A stretch of DNA of 33,990 bases, taken from contig JAQCIK010000022.1 of the NCBI GenBank assembly GCA_027592035.1, positions 1-33,990 of the forward strand. The letters run 5' to 3'. A program made the translations under genes and the position numbers. Below, one piece after another: positions 1 to 7,917 of this stretch (its first letter is position 1; each line of letters begins with the position of its first letter). Origin of the DNA: Casp-actino8 sp001510455 (GTDB lineage Bacteria > Actinomycetota > Acidimicrobiia > Acidimicrobiales > Ilumatobacteraceae). The notes under the pieces were generated by a model that saw only the letters and a list, made by a program, of their open reading frames with translations, was not told the origin of the DNA and searched no databases.

Positions 1-2
1 TG

Positions 3-812
3 TTCCCCGACACGGTTCGGGCGGCGGTCTTCGATGCGGCTGCCGATCCCACGCTCGACGTCATCGACTGGCTCACCTTCCAGTCGATCGGATTCGAGAA
101 CTCACTCAATGCCTTTCTCGACGAGTGTGATGCGGTCGGATGCGAGTTCGTACCCGACGAGAGCGATGCACGATCCGAGTTCGATCGACTGATGACCAGT
201 CTCGCGACCGACCCATTGGTGGTGAGCGACGATCGACCACCCGTCGGAGAGAGTGTCGCCCAGATCGCCGTCTTCACCGCTCTCTACGGCTCGAGCGCCT
301 GGGCGAGTCTCGATCGAGCACTTGCTGAGGCCGCTCGGGGATACGGCGATCGACTCCTGTCTCTCTACGACAGTTATTTCGGAGGGTGGCGCGCCGGCCA
401 TCCCGACGATTCGATCGATTCGTACGTGGCCATCACATGCCTCGATCGCGAAACCGACTTCTCCGTCGACGATGCCTTCCGGGCCATGGAGGAACTCGAT
501 CGCGTCTCACCTCGACTCGGCGACAGCGTTCTGTACGAACTTCTGCTGTGTGCCCAATGGCCCGTCAAACCGAATCCCGCTCCGGAAGTCGAGTGGTCGG
601 GCCGAACACCCCTTCTCGTGATCGGAAGTACCGGCGACCCGGCCACTCCGCTGGCCGGCACACGTCGAATGCGCGACACATTGGGAAACGCGCGACTGGT
701 CGTGGTCGATTCGTTCGATCACACGAGTTATGGGACCGTCGAATGCGCCACCCGGGCCGTTGATGCGTACTTGATCGATCCCGACGGAACCACCGGCGAC
801 GTCGAGTGCTGA
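3..812 (+). CDS. TAP-like alpha/beta hydrolase, C-terminal part (5' truncated by window edge)
   Basis: The frame is open from the first bases of the window and ends at TGA 810-812, so about 270 C-terminal residues are visible. It begins with FPDTVRAAVFDAAADP, which matches the segment just after the nucleophile elbow of the next gene. The nucleophile serine itself lies outside the window. The C-terminal part carries the catalytic Asp in GSTGDPATPL and the catalytic His in DSFDHTSYG, as in TAP-like (tripeptidyl aminopeptidase, S33-type) serine hydrolases. The end (AVDAYLID...VEC) closely parallels that of the downstream gene (VVDRYLID...TEC). The two are tandem paralogues 63 nt apart in the same direction. 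The family cleaves peptides or small esters outside the cytoplasm; the substrate here is unknown. Confidence 0.85.
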   Translation, partial: FPDTVRAAVFDAAADPTLDVIDWLTFQSIGFENSLNAFLDECDAVGCEFVPDESDARSEFDRLMTSLATDPLVVSDDRPPVGESVAQIAVFTALYGSSAWASLDRALAEAARGYGDRLLSLYDSYFGGWRAGHPDDSIDSYVAITCLDRETDFSVDDAFRAMEELDRVSPRLGDSVLYELLLCAQWPVKPNPAPEVEWSGRTPLLVIGSTGDPATPLAGTRRMRDTLGNARLVVVDSFDHTSYGTVECATRAVDAYLIDPDGTTGDVEC

Positions 813-840
813 CACCTCCGAAGGTTCGCTCGTCGATGCA

Positions 841-869
841 TTGCCGAGCGCGTGACCGATCCCTAGTGT
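841..869 (+). promoter_or_regulatory. Candidate promoter of the second TAP-like hydrolase
   Basis: TTGCCG (841-846), 17 nt, then TAGTGT (864-869). The ATG at 876 lies 7 nt after the -10 box, so transcription could start at the A of ATG and give a leaderless mRNA. No Shine-Dalgarno sequence is visible. Confidence 0.5.
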
Positions 870-875
870 GACGTG

Positions 876-2384
876 ATGTCCCGTCGTCGAATTCCCGTCG
901 TCGCCGCACTCGTCCTTGCGGTGAGTTGCGGTGGCGGAGCGTCGGTCGATCTGATCGAATCGTCCGACACGCCGGCGTCGACCACAGCTACGGCTTCCAC
1001 CCCCACGTCAACGGGATCCGGTGGCTCGACGATCGACTGGGACGATTGTCTCGACGGAGTCGAGTGTGGATATCTCGACGTACCGCTCGACTACGGCGAT
1101 CCCGATGGTGAGACCGTTTCGTTGTACGTCGCTCGACATCTCGCACGCGATCCCGAGCGTCGTATCGGATCTCTGCTCGTCAATCCGGGGGGACCCGGTT
1201 TCGGCGGAAGCATCCTCGCTTTCGCCGCCCCTCAGATCTATTCCGACGCGATCCTCGATCGATTCGACGTGGTGGGATGGGACCCTCGCGGGACGGGTGA
1301 ATCAATCCCGGCGATCGACTGCATCGACGACTACGACGTCTGGTTCACCGAAGGTGACATCACTCCTGACACCGAAGCCGAGAAACAGGAGGGAATCGAT
1401 CTGCTTCGCGAATACGTCGACCTCTGTGCGGAACGGAATCCGGGGATCATCGATCATGTCGGCACCAACAACACCGCCCGCGACATGGACTCTCTGCGAC
1501 GGGCCCTGAACGAAGAGACCATCAGCTACTTCGGATTCTCGTACGGGAGCGAACTCGGCGCAGTGTGGGTCACTCTCTTTCCGGACACGGTTCGGGCGGC
1601 GATTCTCGACGGCGCCGCCGACCCGAATGCCGACCCGATCGAGGCGGGCATCCAACAGCGTCGAGGTTTCGAAGAGGCGATCGCCCGATTCCTCGACCGG
1701 TGCTCACGGACGCGCTCGTGCAAGATCCACAATGACGGCGATGCCGAGAGTGCTTTCGACGAACTCATGGAACTCATCGACGAGAAACCTCTCCCGACTC
1801 GCGACGGTCGTCCCGATCTCACACGGGGTATGGCCCTCACCGCCGTCGCCCAAGCGATGTACGACGAGATGTACTGGTCGACGTTGGAGAGCGCCCTTGC
1901 CGATGCGATCGAGGGTGACGGCAATGGTCTGCTGCAGTTGTGGGACGCGTACTACCAGCGCCAACCCGACGGTTCGTACGGAAACGAACTCGAGGCCTTC
2001 ATCGCCATCGGCTGTGCCGACGACGACGAACGTTTCACCATCGACGAAGCCGACTCGTTCGTCGCGCGCTTCCAGGAGGCCGCACCTCGATTCTCGCCCT
2101 ACACGACCGGCAACTACTCGTGTACCTTCTGGCCGACGGCCATCGACCCACGAATCGACGTCACGGGAGTCGGAGCCGGACCGATCGTCGTCATCGGAAC
2201 CACCGGGGACGCGTCGACTCCTCTCGAGAGTTCACGGAACATGGCCCGGGCTCTCGAAGACGGTCGCCTTCTCGTCGTCGATGCCGAACAACACACGGGT
2301 TACAGCGCGAGTGAGTGCGCTCAGGAGGTCGTCGATCGCTACTTGATCGACCTCGAGCCACCCGATGACGAAACCGAGTGCTGA
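876..2384 (+). CDS. TAP-like alpha/beta hydrolase, predicted lipoprotein
   Basis: This 502-residue protein is likely an exported serine peptidase or esterase of the TAP-like/S33 family. It starts with an Arg-rich n-region, a short hydrophobic core and a lipobox-like Cys (about C18, AVSC), followed by a Ser/Thr-rich linker to about residue 50. This suggests membrane anchoring through a lipid. The oxyanion-hole motif NPGGPG is at about 103-108. The nucleophile elbow GFSYG has Ser at about 222, Asp at about 445 (GTTGDASTP) and His at about 473 (EQHTGYS), so the triad is complete. Paired Cys near the end may form a disulfide. A GTG at 873 is a possible alternative start, but ATG 876 sits 7 nt after TAGTGT. 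It is the tandem paralogue of the upstream truncated gene. The substrate cannot be inferred. Confidence 0.88.
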   Translation: MSRRRIPVVAALVLAVSCGGGASVDLIESSDTPASTTATASTPTSTGSGGSTIDWDDCLDGVECGYLDVPLDYGDPDGETVSLYVARHLARDPERRIGSLLVNPGGPGFGGSILAFAAPQIYSDAILDRFDVVGWDPRGTGESIPAIDCIDDYDVWFTEGDITPDTEAEKQEGIDLLREYVDLCAERNPGIIDHVGTNNTARDMDSLRRALNEETISYFGFSYGSELGAVWVTLFPDTVRAAILDGAADPNADPIEAGIQQRRGFEEAIARFLDRCSRTRSCKIHNDGDAESAFDELMELIDEKPLPTRDGRPDLTRGMALTAVAQAMYDEMYWSTLESALADAIEGDGNGLLQLWDAYYQRQPDGSYGNELEAFIAIGCADDDERFTIDEADSFVARFQEAAPRFSPYTTGNYSCTFWPTAIDPRIDVTGVGAGPIVVIGTTGDASTPLESSRNMARALEDGRLLVVDAEQHTGYSASECAQEVVDRYLIDLEPPDDETEC

Positions 2385-2422
2385 GCGGGCGACGCCACCC
2401 GGTGCACTCGACTGGAACTCAC

Positions 2423-2510
2423 TGGCGGAAGGGGTGGGATTTGAACCCACGGACGCTTGCACGTCGCACGCTTTCGAGGCGTGTCCCTTCGGCCGCTCGG
2501 GCACCCTTCC
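2423..2510 (-). tRNA. tRNA-Ser (anticodon CGA)
   Basis: On the minus strand the acceptor arm GGAAGGG (2510-2504) pairs with CCCTTCC (2433-2427), followed by discriminator G and an encoded CCA (2425-2423). The anticodon stem CACGC/GCGTG closes the 7-nt loop CTCGAAA, so the anticodon is CGA (2476-2474), reading UCG. A long variable arm and the T-loop GTTCAAA are present, as expected for a type II serine tRNA of 88 nt. It lies just downstream of trkA on the same strand. Confidence 0.95.
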
Positions 2511-2532
2511 GTCGGCGAGGCTACCGGCCGAT

Positions 2533-3222
2533 TCAGGCGTCTGCGACGAACCGGTCGAGGTCGGTCGGATGCCCGGCGAGCAGGATCATCTCGTCGGGAA
2601 GCAACACCATGTTCTGGTCGGCGTGCTGGAAGGAACCGCCCGGGGGCTTGATGCACACGACGGTCACGCCGTAGTCGACGCGGATCGCCGTGTCGCCCAG
2701 TTTCTTGTTCGCGTAACGCGGTGGCACGACCATCTCCACCAAGGCGAAGTCCTCCTCGACGGTGAAGTAGTCGTTGACCCGTCGAGCGATGCTCCGAGCG
2801 GTGCGCTGACCCATGTCGTGCTCGGGTTGGATCACTCGCTGCACACCCACGCGCTCCAAGATCTTGGAGTGTTCGAGTGAGAGTGCCTTGGCCCACACGG
2901 TCGGAATCTTCAGCTCGTCGATGAGGGCGAGACTCGCCAGAACCGAGGCTTCGATGTTGGTGGCGATGGCCACCACCGCCCGGCGAAAGTTGTCGGCCCC
3001 GATCTGACGCAGAGCACGCGCCGAAGTGGCGTCGGCCTGCACCACGTTCGGAATGTCTCCGGCCACTCGCTGAACGATCTCTTCGTCGAAGTCGACGGCC
3101 AAGACCTCGATTCCCTGCTGAACGAGACCACGCGCCAGGGCCTCACCGAAACGACCGAGTCCGACGACGAGCACACCGCTGCGGTCGTCGGGATGGATGG
3201 TGGTGGGATTGGTGGTCGTCAT
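2533..3222 (-). CDS. trkA: KtrA/TrkA-type potassium channel regulatory subunit
   Basis: This 229-residue cytosolic RCK protein gates a Trk/Ktr potassium uptake system. The N-terminal Rossmann (RCK_N) domain has the nucleotide-binding GLGRFG at 21-26 and an acidic strand end (AVDFDEE). The C-terminal RCK_C part starts at about residue 140, contains YANKKLGD, and in related proteins binds ligands such as c-di-AMP. The length is that of the single-RCK KtrA type, not the doubled E. coli TrkA. The start is ATG 3222, supported by GAGGAG about 7 nt upstream. It follows trkH by 52 nt on the same strand, the usual KtrB-KtrA pairing. Confidence 0.92.
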   Translation of the reverse strand: MTTTNPTTIHPDDRSGVLVVGLGRFGEALARGLVQQGIEVLAVDFDEEIVQRVAGDIPNVVQADATSARALRQIGADNFRRAVVAIATNIEASVLASLALIDELKIPTVWAKALSLEHSKILERVGVQRVIQPEHDMGQRTARSIARRVNDYFTVEEDFALVEMVVPPRYANKKLGDTAIRVDYGVTVVCIKPPGGSFQHADQNMVLLPDEMILLAGHPTDLDRFVADA

Positions 3223-3274
3223 CGTCGTTCTCCTCGGATCACTCCTCGACCGATCACGATACGAGGCTCACTCG

Positions 3275-4624
3275 TCATCCGATGAGTGGCTGGTCGGTCG
3301 GATAGCGGAAGAGATTGGGGCGGCTTCGAAGGGTGATCGCCGTGGCCAAGGTGACCGGGCCCAGACGACCAGCGAACATCAACGCGGTGAGCAGCAGCTG
3401 ACCAGCCCCGTCCTGTTCACCGGCGAGCCCGCTCGAAAGGCCCACGGTCGAGAGAGCCGAGACGGCTTCGAAGGCGCTTGCGGCCAGCCCGCCGTCGCCG
3501 ATCACCATGAGAGCGAGAGTCGACGCGGTGAGAATGCCCACCCCAGCCAGGCTGACGGTGAGAGCGAGTCGTTGGATCGACTCCGGAATCCGTCGATGGA
3601 AGACGTTCACGTCACGATCACCCCGAATCTCGGCCCACATCACGTAGGCCAACAAAGCGAAGGTGGTGACCTTGATCCCACCCGCCGTCGAGGCGCTTCC
3701 ACCACCGATGAACATCATCACGATCGACACGACGATCGACTCCTCCGACAACGCTCCGGTGTCGACAGCATTGAATCCGGCCGTTCGCGGCTGCACCGAC
3801 ATGAAGAAGGCTCCGCTCACCCGATCTCCCGAGGGGAGTGCTCCGAGAGTCTCTGGGTTCGACCACTCGAAAGCGAGGAATCCGAGGAAACCGACCACGA
3901 GCAGAACCCCGGTACCGGCAACCATCAACTTCGAGTGAAGGGTCCACCGGCTCCAGTGGTGTCGGTGGGTAGCGATCCCTCGCAGTACCGGAAAGCCGAT
4001 ACCGCCGACCACCACCGCCACCGCGACCGCTCCGAGCACGAAAACGTCGGAGGCGAACGATGTCATGCTGTCGGAATTCAAGGAGAAACCGGCGTTGTTC
4101 CAAGCCGAGATGCTGTGGAAGACACCGTGTGAGAAGGCGCTCCAAGCGTCGTATCCGTGCGCATAGTGGAAACGAAAGGCGAGCAAGAGCGCGAAGATCG
4201 CCTCGAAGACCAGAGTCGTGAGCACGATCGCCCGGATCAGACGCGAAATGCTCGAATAGGTGTCGGTCCCCACTTCGGCGGCCAGAGCCCGAGTGTGCGC
4301 GACACCGATGCGATCCGACACCAACAGAATGGCGACGCTCACGAGTGTCACGATGCCGAGGCCACCGAGTTGAACGAGCGCGAGGATCACCGTCTGGCCG
4401 AAACCCGACCACGCTGTTGCCGTGTCGACGACGGTGAGACCGGTCACGCACACCGCGCTCGTGGCCGTGAACAACGACTCCAGGAAACCGATCTCGTGTC
4501 CTCTCGAGTGGGACACCGGAAGACGCAGAAGAACCGTGCCGATGGCGATGAGCGCAGCGAACGACACCGGGAGAAGCCGCAGTGGATTGGCCATGAGCCA
4601 CCGGGTCACAGGATGACGACGCAC
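3275..4624 (-). CDS. trkH: KtrB/TrkH-type potassium uptake transmembrane subunit
   Basis: This 449-residue multi-pass membrane protein forms the K+ (or Na+-coupled K+) translocation pore. Four pore-loop repeats with the conserved filter glycine are visible: TSAVCVTGL, SAWNNAGF, QPRTAGF and LSTVGLSS. These define the Trk/Ktr/HKT superfamily, and the length fits KtrB. The frame stays open much further upstream, but that part overlaps tadA. The first plausible start is GTG 4624 (VRRHPVTRWL...), 14 nt after the tadA stop, with a G-rich stretch just upstream. The gene lies between tadA and trkA on the same strand, so the three probably share a transcript. Confidence 0.92.
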   Translation of the reverse strand: MRRHPVTRWLMANPLRLLPVSFAALIAIGTVLLRLPVSHSRGHEIGFLESLFTATSAVCVTGLTVVDTATAWSGFGQTVILALVQLGGLGIVTLVSVAILLVSDRIGVAHTRALAAEVGTDTYSSISRLIRAIVLTTLVFEAIFALLLAFRFHYAHGYDAWSAFSHGVFHSISAWNNAGFSLNSDSMTSFASDVFVLGAVAVAVVVGGIGFPVLRGIATHRHHWSRWTLHSKLMVAGTGVLLVVGFLGFLAFEWSNPETLGALPSGDRVSGAFFMSVQPRTAGFNAVDTGALSEESIVVSIVMMFIGGGSASTAGGIKVTTFALLAYVMWAEIRGDRDVNVFHRRIPESIQRLALTVSLAGVGILTASTLALMVIGDGGLAASAFEAVSALSTVGLSSGLAGEQDGAGQLLLTALMFAGRLGPVTLATAITLRSRPNLFRYPTDQPLIG

Positions 4625-4638
4625 TGTCCCGCCCTCGT

Positions 4639-5085
4639 TCAGCGACGTGCCGCGAAGAAAGTCTCGAGCAACTCGGACGATTCGGCCGCCGACACTCCAT
4701 GAAGAACGGGAGGGTTGTGATTGAGCCGAGGGTCGGCACAAACGTTGTACAAGCTGGCCGTGGCGCCACCTTTCAGATCGGCGGCGCCATAAACCAGCCG
4801 ACCGATCCGAGCGTTGAGGAGAGCCCCCGCGCACATCACACAAGGTTCGAGAGTCACGACGAGTGTGCAGTCGTCGAGTCGCCATCGACCGAGAGCGGCC
4901 GCGGCATCACGTAATGCGAGCACCTCGGCATGCGCCGTCGGATCTCCGGTTGCCTCACGTTCGTTGTGGCGAGCGGAGATCACGCGACCTTCGTGCACCA
5001 CGACGGCCCCGACCGGCACGTCGTCGTGCCCGAGGGCACGACGCGCTTCGGTGAGCGCGATCGACATCGCTTCGACGTCGTCCAT
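4639..5085 (-). CDS. tadA: tRNA adenosine(34) deaminase TadA
   Basis: TadA deaminates A34 to inosine in tRNA-Arg(ACG). This 148-residue protein has the cytidine-deaminase-fold zinc motif HAE at 52-54 (His ligand, catalytic Glu) and PCVMC at 81-85 (two Cys ligands). The N-terminus matches the family's first helix, with VPVGAVVV following. The start was set at ATG 5085, which shares its A with the last base of the tRNA-Ser(GGA) CCA end, so the start codon lies at the tRNA processing site. ATG 5067 is the alternative (142 residues) and would avoid this. Neither has a clear Shine-Dalgarno. It is followed by trkH after 14 nt. Confidence 0.9.
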   Translation of the reverse strand: MDDVEAMSIALTEARRALGHDDVPVGAVVVHEGRVISARHNEREATGDPTAHAEVLALRDAAAALGRWRLDDCTLVVTLEPCVMCAGALLNARIGRLVYGAADLKGGATASLYNVCADPRLNHNPPVLHGVSAAESSELLETFFAARR

Positions 5086-5172
5086 GGCGGAAGGGGTGGG
5101 ATTCGAACCCACGGAGGCTTGCACCTCACACGCTTTCCAAGCGTGCCGATTCGGCCGCTCTCGCACCCTTCC
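5085..5172 (-). tRNA. tRNA-Ser (anticodon GGA)
   Basis: Acceptor GGAAGGG (5172-5166) pairs with CCCTTCC (5095-5089), followed by discriminator G and encoded CCA (5087-5085). The anticodon stem CACGC/GCGTG closes the loop TTGGAAA, giving anticodon GGA for UCC/UCU codons. It has a long variable arm and T-loop GTTCGAA, and is 88 nt long. It lies 12 nt downstream of the SRP RNA and abuts tadA. The acceptor and T-arms are nearly identical to those of the other serine tRNA in the window. Confidence 0.95.
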
Positions 5173-5184
5173 TGGTGATCCTTC

Positions 5185-5316
5185 CCTGTCCGGTGAGGCA
5201 ACGGCCAGGCGATCTGCGGCACACGAACTGATCCGCTGAAGGCTGCTACCTCCCGGTCCTGACCTGATTCACGGGGGTCCGTTGCACAGGACCCGACCGT
5301 CACCTCACTGGACAGG
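5185..5316 (-). ncRNA. ffs: Small SRP RNA (4.5S RNA)
   Basis: The minus strand carries the conserved SRP apical domain at 5264-5241: GGTCAGGACC, a GGGA tetraloop, then GGTAGCAGCC. This is the Ffh-binding helix 8 core. The flanks form a long closing helix. CCTGTCC (5316-5310) pairs with GGACAGG (5191-5185). One mismatch further in, GTGAGG (5308-5303) pairs with CCTCAC (5198-5193). The helix then continues with G-U wobbles. The ends are inferred from this helix, so mature termini may differ by several nt, and 132 nt is slightly long for a small-type SRP RNA. The RNA guides co-translational membrane targeting together with Ffh. Confidence 0.9.
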
Positions 5317-5329
5317 AAAAGACGCTGTC

Positions 5330-5356
5330 AGGCTACCGCCCACGGGACTCGGCCAA
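5330..5356 (-). promoter_or_regulatory. Candidate promoter of ffs
   Basis: TAGCCT (5335-5330) overlaps the TAG stop of the upstream exonuclease gene, and TTGGCC (5356-5351) lies 15 nt further upstream. The spacing is short, so this is tentative. A start near 5323 would sit just before the SRP RNA closing helix. Confidence 0.35.
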
Positions 5357-6253
5357 CTTCGTCACCCGATCTCCGAGGCGTGGAACACCGAGATCCGCGC
5401 AGAAATCGACGAAGTCGTCGGACGGACCCGTCCACACCCAGTCGTCGACTCGACCCACCGGAATCGTGGTCACAATCGTGGCGATCTGCAGGAAGAGTCG
5501 GGCGAGTTCTCGGTTGTCAGCCAGCGCAGCAGCGAGTTTGGCCGCGCCGCGCAGTGCGGGTACGTCCCAGTCGTCGGCCCGCTCGGGAATGCGATCGATG
5601 TGTCCGTACACCGCGAGAACGGCACTCGCCGACTTGGCTCCCCATCCGGGAAGACCCGGAAAACCGTCGGCGGTGTCACCGACGAGCGCGAGCCAGTCGG
5701 CGATGCTCGAAGGTGGCACCCCGAACTTCGCGATCACTGCGGCTTCGTCGACGAGTCCGGTACCGTCCTTGGCCATCTTGCGTCGGTCGATCTGGACCAC
5801 CCGCTCACCCACGACGCATTGGCCGAGATCCTTGTCGGGGCTGAGGATGCGAACCTGCTCGACCCGTCGATCGCTCGCGGCCACGGCCGCCGCCGAACCG
5901 AGGCCGTCATCGGCTTCGTACTCCTCCATCGCCCACACCGTCACCCCCATCGAACGCAAGGCTTCTTCGACGATCGGTATCTGGGTGAGGATCTCGGGCT
6001 CCATCCCTTCCGACGTCTTGTAGCCGTCGTAGAGATCGTTGCGAAAGCTCTCGATGACGTGGTCGGTGGCCACGCCGATGTGCGTCGCTCCGTCGGCAAG
6101 CAACTGGAACGTGGAATTCAGCACCCCGATGGTGGCTGCATTCGGCGACGGGGACGACGAACGCACCGCTTGGCCGTAGTGCTGTCGGTACAGCTCGTAC
6201 GTCCCGTCGACGAGATGGACGATCACCTCGCCATGATGCCCGATTTCCCACAC
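5333..6253 (-). CDS. 5'-3' exonuclease (Pol I N-domain / FEN-like), stand-alone
   Basis: This 306-residue structure-specific 5' nuclease has no polymerase domain. FEN-family acidic metal-binding motifs are visible in order: HLVDGTY near the start, FRNDLYDGYK, EYEADDGLGS, ILSPDKDLGQ, and LVGDTADGFPGLPG leading into the helix-3-turn-helix GWGAKSA. The likely role is RNA primer or flap removal. GTG 6253 has GGGGAA 4-5 nt upstream. GTG 6226, which begins VIVHLVDG, fits the usual family N-terminus better but has no spaced Shine-Dalgarno, so the start is uncertain by 9 codons. The gene is divergent from the ABC-F gene, with 32 nt between the starts. Confidence 0.88.
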   Translation of the reverse strand: MWEIGHHGEVIVHLVDGTYELYRQHYGQAVRSSSPSPNAATIGVLNSTFQLLADGATHIGVATDHVIESFRNDLYDGYKTSEGMEPEILTQIPIVEEALRSMGVTVWAMEEYEADDGLGSAAAVAASDRRVEQVRILSPDKDLGQCVVGERVVQIDRRKMAKDGTGLVDEAAVIAKFGVPPSSIADWLALVGDTADGFPGLPGWGAKSASAVLAVYGHIDRIPERADDWDVPALRGAAKLAAALADNRELARLFLQIATIVTTIPVGRVDDWVWTGPSDDFVDFCADLGVPRLGDRVTKLAESRGR

Positions 6254-6285
6254 CGTTTCCCCATTGACGACGCAAGAATGGCACC

Positions 6286-7917
6286 GTGAGCATCACCGTT
6301 TCCGAGTTGGCGTATGCACCACCCGGAGGTGACCAACTCTTCTTCGACGTGTCGTTCGGCGTCGCCCCTGGCGAACGAGCCGCGCTCGTGGGTGCCAACG
6401 GAGTCGGCAAGAGCACCATCCTGCGGATCCTCTCGGGAGTGATCGACGCCGACGACGGTGATCACAACGTTCTCGGAACCATGCTGTCGATGACACAAGA
6501 CGTGGGAATGGCCCGACCCACCGATTCGTTACGAGACATGCTGATCGAGGTGGCCCCTTCCCAACTTCGCGTCGCTGGTCGTCGTCTCGCCGTCGCCGAA
6601 CGAAATCTCGGTAACGACGACGGAATGGAATACGCCGAAGCGCTGGCCGACTGGGGTGATCTCGGTGGCTACGAACTCGAGACCCGCTGGCACGCCGCGG
6701 CCGAACGAAGCGTGAAGACGCGAGTCGACGATTTTTCGCGTCGTCTGGTCAGCGAACTCTCGGGTGGTGAACGAAAACGACTCGTCCTCGATCTGCTTCT
6801 CACGTCGGGTGCCGATGTTCTGTTGCTCGACGAACCCGACAACTATCTCGACATACCCACCCGAGGCTGGCTCGAGGAACGTTTGCTCGAGACCAAGAGC
6901 ACGATCCTCATGGTGAGTCACGACCGCACACTTCTCGAGCGTGTCGCCACCAAGATCGTCGTCATCGAAGGATCAGGGGCCTGGGTCCACGGTGGCTCGT
7001 ACACGACGTTTCCCGAAGCACGGGCGAAACGGCAGGAGCAACTCGGAGATGAACTGAAGCGCTGGAACGACGAAGAGAGGCGCCTCTTCCACCACATGAA
7101 GATCATGAAGCAACGCGCCGCTCAGAACTTCAAGAACGCGACCAAAGCCAACGCCGCCGAGACACGCTGGGAGAAGTTCGTGGCGGCCGGACCTCCTCCA
7201 CCGCCCGTGGCCGACCACAAGATCCTGGTACGACTACGAGGTGCTGATGCTGCCCGTCGCGTCGCCAAGATCGACGGCGTCTCGATCGACGGACTCTTTC
7301 GACCTTTCTCCGACGAGATACATCACGGTGAACGTGTCGGACTGATCGGTCCCAACGGCACGGGAAAGACTCACCTGCTCGATCTGCTCGCCAGCCGGTC
7401 GACACCGAACTCGGGTCAACTCACCTTCGGCCCACGCACCTCGGTCGGAATGTTCACCCAGGTCAACGATCGTCCCGAGTTCTCGGGCCGAAACGTGATC
7501 GACATCGTTCGTGATCGTCTCCACGACGAGGAGAAGGCCATGCGCGCGCTGGCCCGATATCGACTCCACGCCAATGCTCATCAGGAGTTCGCCACGCTCT
7601 CCGGAGGTCAGAAGGCTCGTCTCGAGATCCTGTGTCTCGAACTGGACGGGCACAACGTTCTGTTGCTCGACGAGCCCACCGACAACCTCGACATCGAGTC
7701 GTCCGAAGCTCTCGAACAAGCCCTCGACGGATTCGAGGGAACCGTGATCGCCGTCAGCCACGATCGAACGTTCCTCGCTGGTCTCGACCGATTCGTCATG
7801 ATCACCGACGACGGAGACGTCTTCGCACTTCCGGACTTCGACATCGCGATGCGAGCGCTGGTCGATCCCTCGTCGACTCGATCGATCCGACTGGCCAAGT
7901 CGCTCACGACGGCCTGA
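6286..7917 (+). CDS. ABC-F family ATP-binding protein
   Basis: This 543-residue soluble protein has two ABC ATPase domains and no membrane segment, the layout of ABC-F ribosome-associated ATPases (EttA/Uup/resistance types). Domain 1 has Walker A GANGVGKST (36-44), signature LSGGERKR (about 158) and Walker B VLLLDEPDNYLD. Domain 2 has Walker A GPNGTGKT (about 355), signature LSGGQKAR (about 438) and VLLLDEPTDNLD. Between them is a charged helical linker (about 245-300), the likely P-site tRNA interaction motif. GTG 6286 starts the conserved N-terminal strand. AAGAAT 6 nt upstream is a weak -10 candidate. Its TGA directly abuts the stop of the convergent peptidase gene (TGATCA, 7915-7920). Whether it is housekeeping or a resistance factor cannot be told. 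Confidence 0.88.
   Translation: MSITVSELAYAPPGGDQLFFDVSFGVAPGERAALVGANGVGKSTILRILSGVIDADDGDHNVLGTMLSMTQDVGMARPTDSLRDMLIEVAPSQLRVAGRRLAVAERNLGNDDGMEYAEALADWGDLGGYELETRWHAAAERSVKTRVDDFSRRLVSELSGGERKRLVLDLLLTSGADVLLLDEPDNYLDIPTRGWLEERLLETKSTILMVSHDRTLLERVATKIVVIEGSGAWVHGGSYTTFPEARAKRQEQLGDELKRWNDEERRLFHHMKIMKQRAAQNFKNATKANAAETRWEKFVAAGPPPPPVADHKILVRLRGADAARRVAKIDGVSIDGLFRPFSDEIHHGERVGLIGPNGTGKTHLLDLLASRSTPNSGQLTFGPRTSVGMFTQVNDRPEFSGRNVIDIVRDRLHDEEKAMRALARYRLHANAHQEFATLSGGQKARLEILCLELDGHNVLLLDEPTDNLDIESSEALEQALDGFEGTVIAVSHDRTFLAGLDRFVMITDDGDVFALPDFDIAMRALVDPSSTRSIRLAKSLTTA

Noticed and set aside
3197..4132. Long open frame on the plus strand opposite trkH (311 codons)
   Set aside because: It is antisense to a gene with four clear pore motifs. 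Its composition is a low-complexity Arg/His/Glu mix typical of GC-rich shadows.
2423..5172. Possible integrated element flanked by tRNA-derived att repeats
   Set aside because: Both flanks are complete tRNAs with different anticodons, and the cargo is tadA and potassium uptake; no integrase.
5282..6289. Plus-strand frame of 335 codons across ffs and the exonuclease
   Set aside because: It crosses the SRP RNA and is antisense to conserved FEN motifs; no recognisable domain.
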